NCBI RefSeq assembly: GCF_015354575.1
Contig: NZ_JACAFQ010000020.1
Span: 20,216-84,215 of the forward strand
Reading direction: 5' to 3'
DNA from: Pseudomonas sp. UFMG81
GTDB taxonomy: Bacteria; Pseudomonadota; Gammaproteobacteria; Pseudomonadales; Pseudomonadaceae
DNA: 64,000 bases
The notes beneath the pieces are model-generated. The model made no database searches. It was not told where the DNA came from and worked only from the letters and a program-made list of their open reading frames with translations. Each line of letters starts with the position of its first letter. Positions within the stretch are counted from its first letter, which is position 1. Positions 32,334 to 39,035 of this stretch are shown in pieces. The position numbers and the translations under genes are program-made.

Positions 32334-33464
32334 AGCCCGCGCCGCAGCAGTGAGCAGATGCCGCTTGAGGCCGGCGATCAGGTCGGTCTGGGTGATCACC
32401 CCCACCAGCGTGTCGCCATCGAGTACCGGCAGGCAGTGCAAGCCCTGCTCGCTGAGCAGGGGCAGCAGGCGCTCCAGCGGGTGTTCGCTGCCGACACTGA
32501 CGACCCGACGGCTCATCACCTGTTCCAGGCGCACGGTGGTGCGCCGGAACACACCGCGCCAGCTGAAACGCCCGCGCGCCATGGCCGGGCCGACCAGGTC
32601 GCTGAGGCTGACGATGCCCACCAGGCGGCCGCCTTCCAGCACTGGCAGGGTTTTCAGGTGATGGCTTTCGAGCATCTTCCAGGCTTGTTCGAGCGTGGTC
32701 TGGGGCGTTGCCGACTGCACGTCGCGCGACATCACCGAGCCGGCGGTAATCCCCCCCAGGCTGCGTTGCAGTGCATGCTGCTCGGTGGCGAGGATGATCC
32801 GCGCAAGCTCCTCGCGGGTCACGTCGACGAATTCGCCGATGTCTTCCAGGGCCTGGTCCAGGTCCTCGGCGTTGATGCCCACCCGCTCGCCGGGCAGCGG
32901 GTCGTGGGTATGGTGCAAGTCTTTGCGCGGCGCCACGCCCTTGGGGTAGCGCACACCTGTGAGGCGGTTATAGACCACCGCGACCGCGACCAGGATCAGC
33001 GCGTTGAGCAGCACCGGCTCGAGCATATGGTCGCCCATCGCCACCAGCCCTGGGTCGGCCAGCACCGCGCTGACGGCCACGCCCCCCCCAGGCGGATGCA
33101 GGCAACGCAGCAGGCACATCACCAGGACGGCAATCCCCAACGCAGCAGCGGCGACCCACAGGCCATCACCGAAGCCATGGCGCATGGCCAGGCCCACGGC
33201 CCCGGCCAGGGCATAGCTGCCCAGCACCGGCCAGGGCTGGGCCAGGGGCCCGGAGTGTACGGCGAACACCAGCACCGCCGAGGCCGCCAGCGGGCCGAGC
33301 AGGTGCAGGGCGATCGACGGGCCATAGGCCAGGCTGCACAGGTAGCCGGCGAGGAACAGGCCAAGCAGCGCACCAAGGCCTGCACGCAGCCATTCTCTGG
33401 GGGGGATGTTGAGGGCGGGCGGGAGCAGGCGTTGCAGACGACTATCGGAACGAGAGGCAGGCAT
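32307..33464 (-). CDS. HPP-family membrane protein with twin CBS domains
   Basis: A 385-residue protein. The N-terminal half (residues about 25-175) has four to five membrane helices with the family signature LHPPGGG. The C-terminal half holds two CBS domains (about 240-295 and 320-375: VMSRDVQSATP, LPVLEGGRLVGIVSLSDL, LPVLDGDTLVGVITQTDL), which usually bind adenosyl ligands and gate transport. HPP proteins are linked to nitrite transport in plants and cyanobacteria; the bacterial CBS type has no firm substrate. The leader contains four hairpins, the last a likely terminator, so the gene may be controlled by attenuation. The end overlaps the LysR gene by 27 bases. Confidence 0.88.
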   Translation of the reverse strand: MPASRSDSRLQRLLPPALNIPPREWLRAGLGALLGLFLAGYLCSLAYGPSIALHLLGPLAASAVLVFAVHSGPLAQPWPVLGSYALAGAVGLAMRHGFGDGLWVAAAALGIAVLVMCLLRCLHPPGGGVAVSAVLADPGLVAMGDHMLEPVLLNALILVAVAVVYNRLTGVRYPKGVAPRKDLHHTHDPLPGERVGINAEDLDQALEDIGEFVDVTREELARIILATEQHALQRSLGGITAGSVMSRDVQSATPQTTLEQAWKMLESHHLKTLPVLEGGRLVGIVSLSDLVGPAMARGRFSWRGVFRRTTVRLEQVMSRRVVSVGSEHPLERLLPLLSEQGLHCLPVLDGDTLVGVITQTDLIAGLKRHLLTAAARASDNRVPAL

Positions 33465-33489
33465 CGAAGTAATCAGGATCGTGTTTTTT

Positions 33490-33603
33490 GATTTAAAAGA
33501 AAGCCCAGCGCAAATGCTTCTGGGCCCGGTATTGCGAAGGCAATAGCGCAAGGGGCTCCGTCCATGGAGAGATGGAAACCAGATGGTTTCGCGAGGGGGA
33601 TTG
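33490..33603 (-). promoter_or_regulatory. Structured leader with terminator upstream of the HPP/CBS gene
   Basis: Read on the minus strand, three hairpins follow each other: GAAACC/GGTTTC (33590-33575), CTCC/GGAG (33569-33556) and TATTGC/GCAATA (33545-33530). Then comes GCCCAG-N11-CTGGGC (33525-33503) followed by TTTCTTTT. The last resembles an intrinsic terminator and ends about 26 bases before the start codon. Such an arrangement is typical of an attenuated leader or riboswitch, but I do not recognise a known aptamer. It could instead end a transcript coming from the kinase gene upstream. Confidence 0.45.
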
Positions 33604-33685
33604 TGCCGGGCGCAGGCCTGGTGCGGCCAATTCAAAAAACTGCGGCTGTACTGCAATTTTTTTGCAGGGTTGATGCGCTCGCTTG

Positions 33686-33804
33686 CCTGTAGGAGCGGCC
33701 TTGTGCCGCGAAAGGGGCGCGAAGCGGCCCCAGGCTTTGGCTTCACCGCATAGATTGCTGGGGCCGCCTTGCGGCCCTTTCGCGGCGCGAGGCCGCTCCT
33801 ACAG
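33686..33804. repeat. REP inverted pair, CTGTAGGAGCGGCCTTG type
   Basis: Facing copies of CCTGTAGGAGCGGCCTTGTGCCGCGAAAGGG with a complementary GCGGCCCC/GGGGCCGC middle. It lies just after the sensor kinase stop. Confidence 0.92.
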
Positions 33805-33814
33805 ACGGCGTTGT

Positions 33815-35134
33815 TCAATGCCCCTTGCGCGGCAATTCGATGCTCACCCGCAAACCGCCCAACGGGCTTTCCAGCAGGGTGATACGCCCATCCCAGGCGT
33901 CAACGATATCGCGCACGATGCCCAGCCCCAGGCCATGCCCGTCGACCTGCTCGTCCAGCCGCGAGCCGCGCTCGAGCACCTGCAAACGCTGCGATTCGGG
34001 AATGCCGGGGCCGTCGTCGTCGACCCACAGCTGGTAGCCCTCGCCGGTTGGCGCAATGCCCAGGCGTACCTCGCTGTCAGCCCATTTGCAGGCGTTGTCC
34101 AACAGGTTGCCAAGCAGCTCCAGCAGGTCTTCGCGATCCCACGGCAACAGCAGGCCAGGCGGCACATCGCGCTCGAGCAGCAACCCTTCGCCATGGATCA
34201 TCCCCAGGGTCGACAACAGCCCCGGCAGCTCAGCGTCGCAATCGAACTGCGCGCCGGGCAACGCATCCCCCGCCAGGCGCGCACGGTTGAGCTCACGGCT
34301 CAGGCGCTGTTGGATCTGCTCCAGTTGCTCGCGCAGTTGCGCGCGCACTTCGGGCACAGCTTGCAAGCGCTCGCTGGCAGCCAGGCTGAGCAACACCGCC
34401 AGCGGCGTCTTCAGGGCATGGCCCAGGTTGCCCAGGGCGGTCCGTGAACGGCGCAGGCTGTCCTCGGTGTGGGCCAGCAAGTGGTTGATCTGGTCCACCA
34501 AGGGCTTGAGCTCGCTGGGAACTTCGGCATCCAGTTGCGAGCGTTGCCCTTGCTGTAACTGGGCGATCTGCTGGCGTGCCCGCTCCAGAGGACGCAGTGA
34601 GCGGGTCACGGTGATCCGTTGCAGGACCAGCACCAGCAGCAAGGCCACCAGGCCCATGCCCAGGCCGATCTGTTGCAGGCGCCGGAAGCCCTCGCGCACC
34701 GGCGAATAGTCCTGCGCCACGCTGATCGAGATGTTCTGGCCCAGGCGCCGGTAGTCGCCGCGGTACGCCAACAACTGCTGGCCCTCCGGGCCTAGTTCGT
34801 GGCCAGCGTCCAGGCCGGGCTGGGCCGGCTTGGGCATGTCCAGGTCCCACAGCGAGCGCGAGCGCCAGGTGCCCTGGTCGAAGTCGATGCGAAAGTAGTA
34901 ACCCGAAAACGGCTGCTGGTACGCCGCCGATAATCGCCGCTCGTCCAGCTGCAAACCTGAAGGTCCGCGCACCAGCGCCACCAGCAGGTTCTCGCTTTCC
35001 TTGCGCAGGCCGGTTTCCAGGTAGCGCTGCAGGCCGGCCTCGAACAGCCACAGCGTGAGCTGGGCCAGGCCCACACCCACCACCACCAGCACGGCCACCA
35101 GGCCCAGGCTCAGGCGTGCCTGGATCGACTTCAC
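33815..35134 (-). CDS. Sensor histidine kinase (BqsS/PhoQ-like)
   Basis: A 439-residue inner-membrane kinase. TM1 at about 10-31, a periplasmic domain 32-155, TM2 at about 157-172, HAMP, HisKA with H239 (LGNLGHALKTPLA) and HATPase (LLDNACKWAD, DDDGPGIP, GHGLGLGIV). The gene order kinase, OmpR-type regulator, two PepSY genes is that of the bqsRS/carRS region of P. aeruginosa, which responds to Fe(II) and calcium. I do not see an RExxE iron motif in the periplasmic part, so the ligand remains open. The start overlaps the regulator stop by four bases (ATGA). Confidence 0.9.
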   Translation of the reverse strand: MKSIQARLSLGLVAVLVVVGVGLAQLTLWLFEAGLQRYLETGLRKESENLLVALVRGPSGLQLDERRLSAAYQQPFSGYYFRIDFDQGTWRSRSLWDLDMPKPAQPGLDAGHELGPEGQQLLAYRGDYRRLGQNISISVAQDYSPVREGFRRLQQIGLGMGLVALLLVLVLQRITVTRSLRPLERARQQIAQLQQGQRSQLDAEVPSELKPLVDQINHLLAHTEDSLRRSRTALGNLGHALKTPLAVLLSLAASERLQAVPEVRAQLREQLEQIQQRLSRELNRARLAGDALPGAQFDCDAELPGLLSTLGMIHGEGLLLERDVPPGLLLPWDREDLLELLGNLLDNACKWADSEVRLGIAPTGEGYQLWVDDDGPGIPESQRLQVLERGSRLDEQVDGHGLGLGIVRDIVDAWDGRITLLESPLGGLRVSIELPRKGH

Positions 35135-35799
35135 GCCGCGCTCCCGGCATAGACGTAACCCTGGCCACGTCGGGTCTCGATCACGCTGCGCCCAAGCTTG
35201 CGCCGCAGGTGGTTGACGTGCACTTCGAGGACATTGGAATCGCGCTCGGTCTCACCGTCGTACAAGTGTTCGGCCAGATGGCTTTTGGAGAGCACCTGCC
35301 CAGGATGGAGCATGAAGTAGCGCAACAGGCGGAACTCGGCAGCGGTCAGTTGCACGTCGACACCCTCACGGCTGACGCACTGACGCGACTCGTCCAGGTG
35401 CAGGCCGGCGGCCTCCAGCTTCGGCTGATTGGCCAAACCCTTGGCACGGCGCAGCAGGGCCTGGATTCGCAGTTGCAGCTCTTCCGGATGAAACGGTTTG
35501 CTCAAGTAGTCGTCGGCACCCGCCTTCAGCCCTTCGATACGCTCGGCCCAGGAGCCACGCGCGGTAAGAATCAGCACCGGCGTGGCAAGCCCTGCCGCGC
35601 GCCACTGGCCCAGCACATCCAGCCCGGGCAACCCGGGCAGGCCGAGGTCGAGGATGATCAGGTCATAGGGCTCGCTCTGGCCCTGGTACACCGCATCGCG
35701 ACCATCGGCCAGCCAGTCCACGGCGTAACCCTGGCGTTGCAGAATGGCAGTGAGCTCGTCAGCCAGGGGCACATTGTCTTCGACCAGCAACAGGCGCAT
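35131..35799 (-). CDS. OmpR-family response regulator (BqsR-like)
   Basis: A 222-residue regulator: receiver with phospho-accepting D51 (LIILDLGLPG) and K in SKPF, then a winged-helix DNA-binding domain (about 125-220) ending RRGQGYVYAG. It is translationally coupled to the kinase (ATGA overlap) and its start abuts the stop of the PepSY gene upstream with no gap. A TTCAG-N6-TTAAG box lies upstream of the whole four-gene operon, which fits the known BqsR/PmrA-type recognition pattern. Confidence 0.92.
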   Translation of the reverse strand: MRLLLVEDNVPLADELTAILQRQGYAVDWLADGRDAVYQGQSEPYDLIILDLGLPGLPGLDVLGQWRAAGLATPVLILTARGSWAERIEGLKAGADDYLSKPFHPEELQLRIQALLRRAKGLANQPKLEAAGLHLDESRQCVSREGVDVQLTAAEFRLLRYFMLHPGQVLSKSHLAEHLYDGETERDSNVLEVHVNHLRRKLGRSVIETRRGQGYVYAGSAA

Positions 35800-36114
35800 T
35801 CAGTCGTCTTCCTCGTCTTTGAGCAGTTCGCCGGAGCGGGCGTCGAGCTTGATCTCGCGCACCACGCCCTGCGGGGTCAGCAGCTCGACTTCGTATTCAT
35901 AGCGGCCGTGCTTTTCTTCCAGCTCCGCCTCCAGCAGACGCGCCCCGGGGTAACGCCCCAGGGCGGCATCGAGCAGTTGCTCCAGCGGCAGGATGAAGCC
36001 CTGCTGACGCAGGGCCAGGGCTTCGTCCTGATCCAGGTCGCGGGCGCTGGCCAGCGAGCAGGCGGCCAGCAGGGCCAAGGCCAGGTAGCGCGCCACTCGT
36101 GGTAACGGGCTCAT
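35800..36114 (-). CDS. PepSY-domain secreted protein or lipoprotein
   Basis: A 104-residue exported protein. A hydrophobic signal contains LLAAC, which fits a lipobox, although cleavage after ASA is also possible. A single PepSY domain follows (YPGARLLEAELEEKHGRYEYEVELLTPQG), ending in a very acidic tail DEEDD. The ATG at 36114 overlaps the stop of the preceding paralogue (TGATG). PepSY proteins are often encoded with metal- or peptide-sensing two-component systems. Its role may be to bind cations or modulate the kinase; this is an inference. Confidence 0.85.
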   Translation of the reverse strand: MSPLPRVARYLALALLAACSLASARDLDQDEALALRQQGFILPLEQLLDAALGRYPGARLLEAELEEKHGRYEYEVELLTPQGVVREIKLDARSGELLKDEEDD

Positions 36115-36422
36115 CACTTATCTTGCACGTCCTTGAGCACTTCACCGGTCTTGGCATCCAGGTCGACGTCCCATTCGATGTTCTGGGCATCGCGCAGCTC
36201 GACCTTGTAGATGTAGCGGCCGTATTCATCTTCGAGTTCAGAGTCGGTGACGGTGGCACCGGGGTGTTTGGCCACGGCAGCGGCCTTGAGTTCATCCAGC
36301 GACTTGATAGTCTTGGCGTTCACCAGCTTGACCACTTCATCGGGTTGTACGTCCTTGGCGAAGGCGGCGTTGGCACCGAAAGCGAGGGCGGCGGCGGTGA
36401 ACAGGGCAGTCAGGGTTTTCAT
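36114..36422 (-). CDS. PepSY-domain periplasmic protein
   Basis: A 102-residue exported protein: signal peptide MKTLTALFTAAALAFGANAAFA, then a PepSY domain with HPGATVTDSELEDEYGRYIYKVELRD. It is paralogous to the next gene, with the same ELEDEYGRYIYKVEL/ELEEKHGRYEYEVEL core, so the pair arose by tandem duplication. AAGGAGAG precedes the ATG. It is the first gene of the four-gene operon and is preceded by the candidate BqsR box. Confidence 0.88.
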   Translation of the reverse strand: MKTLTALFTAAALAFGANAAFAKDVQPDEVVKLVNAKTIKSLDELKAAAVAKHPGATVTDSELEDEYGRYIYKVELRDAQNIEWDVDLDAKTGEVLKDVQDK

Positions 36423-36479
36423 GGGGTCTCTCCTTGGGGATGAGCAAGTTGTCTACGCAAACAAGACTAACCGGGGGTC

Positions 36480-36495
36480 CTTAATCCAACCTGAA
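36480..36495 (-). promoter_or_regulatory. Candidate BqsR/PmrA-type box
   Basis: On the minus strand TTCAG-GTTGGA-TTAAG matches the direct repeat TTAAG-N6-TTAAG in 9 of 10 fixed positions. TAGTCT lies about 10 bases downstream as a possible -10, the spacing expected for an activator overlapping -35. It precedes the PepSY-regulator-kinase operon by about 58 bases. Confidence 0.6.
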
Positions 36496-36594
36496 TACGG
36501 CTGGCCGCATGATAGCGCAGGTCGACTTTCGAGGGAGCGAGCGCTCCCCGCGATAAGGCTTATACTGCCGGCCTGCCCCGGCTAGAGAACCCCG

Positions 36595-37674
36595 ATGACC
36601 GCCATCCACATCAAATACCCCGCCCTGACCTTCAAGGCAGGCCAGCGTGCCCTGCGGCAGATCCGCGAGCGCGGCCTGCAAGCGGCTGATGTCGGTGTGC
36701 TGCCCGGCGCCGCTGGCGGCCCCAAGCCTTTGGGCATCCAGGGCCTGGACCTGGCGTTGTTCGGTGAATGGCTGCCCTCGGCACCACGCCAGCGCGCCCT
36801 GATCGGCGCCTCGATCGGCTCGTGGCGATTCGCCAGTGCCTGCCTCGAAGACCCGGTCGCCGGCATCCGTCGCCTGGGCGAGCTGTACACCGAACAGGAC
36901 TTCGCAAAAGGGGTGACGCCCAGGGAGATCAGCCAGAGCAGCCAGCGCATGCTCGACGAGCTGCTGCAGGGTCGCGATGGGCAGATCCTCGGCAACCCGC
37001 ACTACCGCCTGAACATTCTCGTGGTGAAGAGCCACGGCCATCTCGCCCATGACCACCGCGCCCGCCTGGGGCTTGGGCTGGGCTCGGTGGTTGCCAGCAA
37101 CCTGCTAGGGCGGGCACGCCTGGGGCGACATTTCGAACGGGTGATCCTGCACGATAGCCGCGCTGCCCCGCCGCTCGACGCGCTGACCGACTTCCCTTCG
37201 CGATACCTGCCTCTGGACCTGGCCAACCTGCGCCATGCCCTGCTCGCCTCGGGCTCGATCCCGATGGTCATGGAAGCCGTGCGCGACATCCCCGGCGCCG
37301 GTGCCGGCAGCTACCGCGATGGCGGCCTGCTCGACTATCACCTGGACCTGCCCTACCAGGGCGACGACCTGGTGCTGTACCCGCACTTCACCGACAAGGT
37401 GGTGCCCGGCTGGTTCGACAAGGCCCTGCCGTGGCGCAAGGGCGACGCCACGCGTCTGAAGAATGTGCTGTTGATGACCCCCTCGCCGCAGTACCTGGCC
37501 GCCCTGCCCTACGGCAAGCTGCCCGACCGCAACGACTTCAAGCGCTTCATGGGTGACGCGCCAGCGCGCAAGCGCTACTGGTACAAGGCCATCGCCGAAA
37601 GCCGACGACTAGGCGACGAGCTGCTGGAGCTGATTGCCACCGGGCAGTTGCAGGATCGCTTGCAAGCCTTGTAG
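36595..37674 (+). CDS. Patatin-like phospholipase
   Basis: A 359-residue patatin-family hydrolase. The nucleophile elbow is G71-A-S73-I-G (GXSXG), the oxyanion region is the earlier PGAAGGPKPLGI, and the catalytic Asp is D242 in RDGGLLDY. No signal peptide. Patatins cleave acyl chains from lipids; the substrate here is unknown. It is followed 53 bases later by queD, but no functional link is apparent. Confidence 0.87.
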   Translation: MTAIHIKYPALTFKAGQRALRQIRERGLQAADVGVLPGAAGGPKPLGIQGLDLALFGEWLPSAPRQRALIGASIGSWRFASACLEDPVAGIRRLGELYTEQDFAKGVTPREISQSSQRMLDELLQGRDGQILGNPHYRLNILVVKSHGHLAHDHRARLGLGLGSVVASNLLGRARLGRHFERVILHDSRAAPPLDALTDFPSRYLPLDLANLRHALLASGSIPMVMEAVRDIPGAGAGSYRDGGLLDYHLDLPYQGDDLVLYPHFTDKVVPGWFDKALPWRKGDATRLKNVLLMTPSPQYLAALPYGKLPDRNDFKRFMGDAPARKRYWYKAIAESRRLGDELLELIATGQLQDRLQAL

Positions 37675-37727
37675 CGGCCATGCTGGTAGACTGCGCGCAT
37701 TATCGATACACACAGAGTCCTGACAGC

Positions 37728-38084
37728 GTGGAAATCTTCAAGGAATTTACATTCGAATCGGCCCACCGCCTGCCCAACGTCCCCGCCGGGCACAAGTGCG
37801 GCCGCCTGCATGGCCATTCGTTCAAGGTCGCCCTGCACCTGACCGGCCCGCTCGACCCGCACACCGGCTGGATCCGCGATTTCTCGGAGATCAAGGCGAT
37901 CTTCAAGCCGATCTACGAGCAATTGGACCACAACTACCTGAACGACATCCCCGGCCTGGAAAACCCCACCAGCGAAGTGATCGCCAAGTGGATCTGGGAA
38001 CAGGTCAAGCCGCTGCTGCCGGAGCTGTCGAAGGTGCGTATTCATGAGACTTGCACCAGTGGGTGCGAATACACCGGCGACTGA
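37728..38084 (+). CDS. queD: 6-carboxy-tetrahydropterin synthase QueD
   Basis: A 118-residue enzyme converting dihydroneopterin triphosphate to 6-carboxy-5,6,7,8-tetrahydropterin in queuosine synthesis. Zinc ligands H13, H28 and H30 (SAHRLP, LHGHSF) and catalytic C24 (KCGRLHGH) are present. I use the GTG at 37728, which gives the usual family start EIFKEFTFESAH; an open extension to an ATG at 37680 adds 16 unrelated residues. Confidence 0.9.
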   Translation: MEIFKEFTFESAHRLPNVPAGHKCGRLHGHSFKVALHLTGPLDPHTGWIRDFSEIKAIFKPIYEQLDHNYLNDIPGLENPTSEVIAKWIWEQVKPLLPELSKVRIHETCTSGCEYTGD

Positions 38085-38102
38085 TCGGGCAGTCTGATCC
38101 AC

Positions 38103-38158
38103 ATCGCGGGGCAAGCCCGCTCCCACAAGTCTTCGTGGGAGCGGGCTTGCCCCGCGAT
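38103..38158. repeat. REP inverted pair, GCGGGC-TTG-CCCCGC type
   Basis: ATCGCGGGGCAAGCCCGCTCCCAC (38103-) faces its complement ending at 38158, with only a short loop. It separates the convergent queD and DUF1289 genes and may serve as their shared transcript end. Confidence 0.92.
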
Positions 38159-38161
38159 GAT

Positions 38162-38629
38162 TTAACCTATGGCATCACGCAAGAAGCTCGGGGCGATGTA
38201 GCGCTGGTAATGCGCCTCGGACAGCAAAAAGAACTCGCGATCGATGGCATCGCGCAACTGCGGCAGGTCCCAATCGCGGAACTCCGGCAGCAACGCCATC
38301 CCGTAGGCCTCGACATCGCGGATCATCCGCGCGCCCCGGGCGATCAGCTGGTAGGCCCAGCAATACTCCGACTGCTGCACGACAAAGCGGATCGAGCGCT
38401 GCTCCAGCTGCTGGCGCAGCAGGTCTTTGTCGAACACTTCCAGCTTGGCCATCATCACCTGCACCAGCAGTTGCTCCAGGCGCAGCCACACGGCGCGCTT
38501 CTGCTCGTCGTCGTAGCCGTTCCAGTGGATCACTTCGTGGTGAAAACGCTTGCAGCCACGGCACACCAGGTCGCCATAGACCGTGGAGCAGAGGCCGACG
38601 CAAGGGGTCTTGATGGATTGGTTGGACAT
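38162..38629 (-). CDS. DUF1289-domain protein
   Basis: A 155-residue protein whose N-terminus carries the DUF1289 four-cysteine motif C10-x3-C14-x8-C23-x2-C26 (TPCVGLCSTVYGDLVCRGC), likely a small metal or Fe-S site. A longer helical part follows (about 45-150), which is more than the DUF1289 domain alone. The function is unknown. Convergent with queD and divergent from acnB. Confidence 0.85.
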   Translation of the reverse strand: MSNQSIKTPCVGLCSTVYGDLVCRGCKRFHHEVIHWNGYDDEQKRAVWLRLEQLLVQVMMAKLEVFDKDLLRQQLEQRSIRFVVQQSEYCWAYQLIARGARMIRDVEAYGMALLPEFRDWDLPQLRDAIDREFFLLSEAHYQRYIAPSFLRDAIG

Positions 38630-38739
38630 TGGAAAACAACGGCTTGGCGGTGGAACACCCGGTCATGTTAGCCCTTTGTCTAACCGCAAGCACTCGTTAA
38701 AGTCATCTTCGCCGCCTTACCTTCGCCGATTTTTTGCCG

Positions 38740-39035
38740 TAGAATCACTCCGCCTTTTCAAGGCAACAATGTCCGTTGGAAGCTGTTTTCAAAGCGTCAC
38801 GAGCACAGTTGATCCGGTAGAACGGCGTTGGCCCGGGCCATGCACCCCTCGCATGCCCGTGCCAGCCCTCATCAGCCTCCCGTTCTACAGGCGTAAAACT
38901 TTGAAAGCAGCTTCTGTAAGGATTCTTTGCGACCCTGGCAGCGCGACTCAAAAAGTCGTCATTGCGCATGGGTGCATTGAATGCTGGATGAGCGTCCCGG
39001 ACTCCCTTTAGGGACCACTGATGAGGGTAATAACT
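38740..39035 (+). promoter_or_regulatory. acnB promoter and structured 5' leader
   Basis: TAGAAT at about 38740 is a possible -10, implying a leader of nearly 290 nt. The leader holds a stable composite hairpin 38817-38888 with outer stem GTAGAACGG/CCGTTCTAC and inner stem CGGG-CATGC / GCATG-CCCG, then a small hairpin CGACT/AGTCG (38944-38958). The region has no supported gene. Structure is read by eye; any regulatory function is inference. Confidence 0.5.

Noticed and set aside
33815..35134. Firm naming of the kinase as BqsS/CarS
   Set aside because: Gene order fits, but I could not find an RExxE iron-binding motif in the periplasmic domain, so only a -like label is given.
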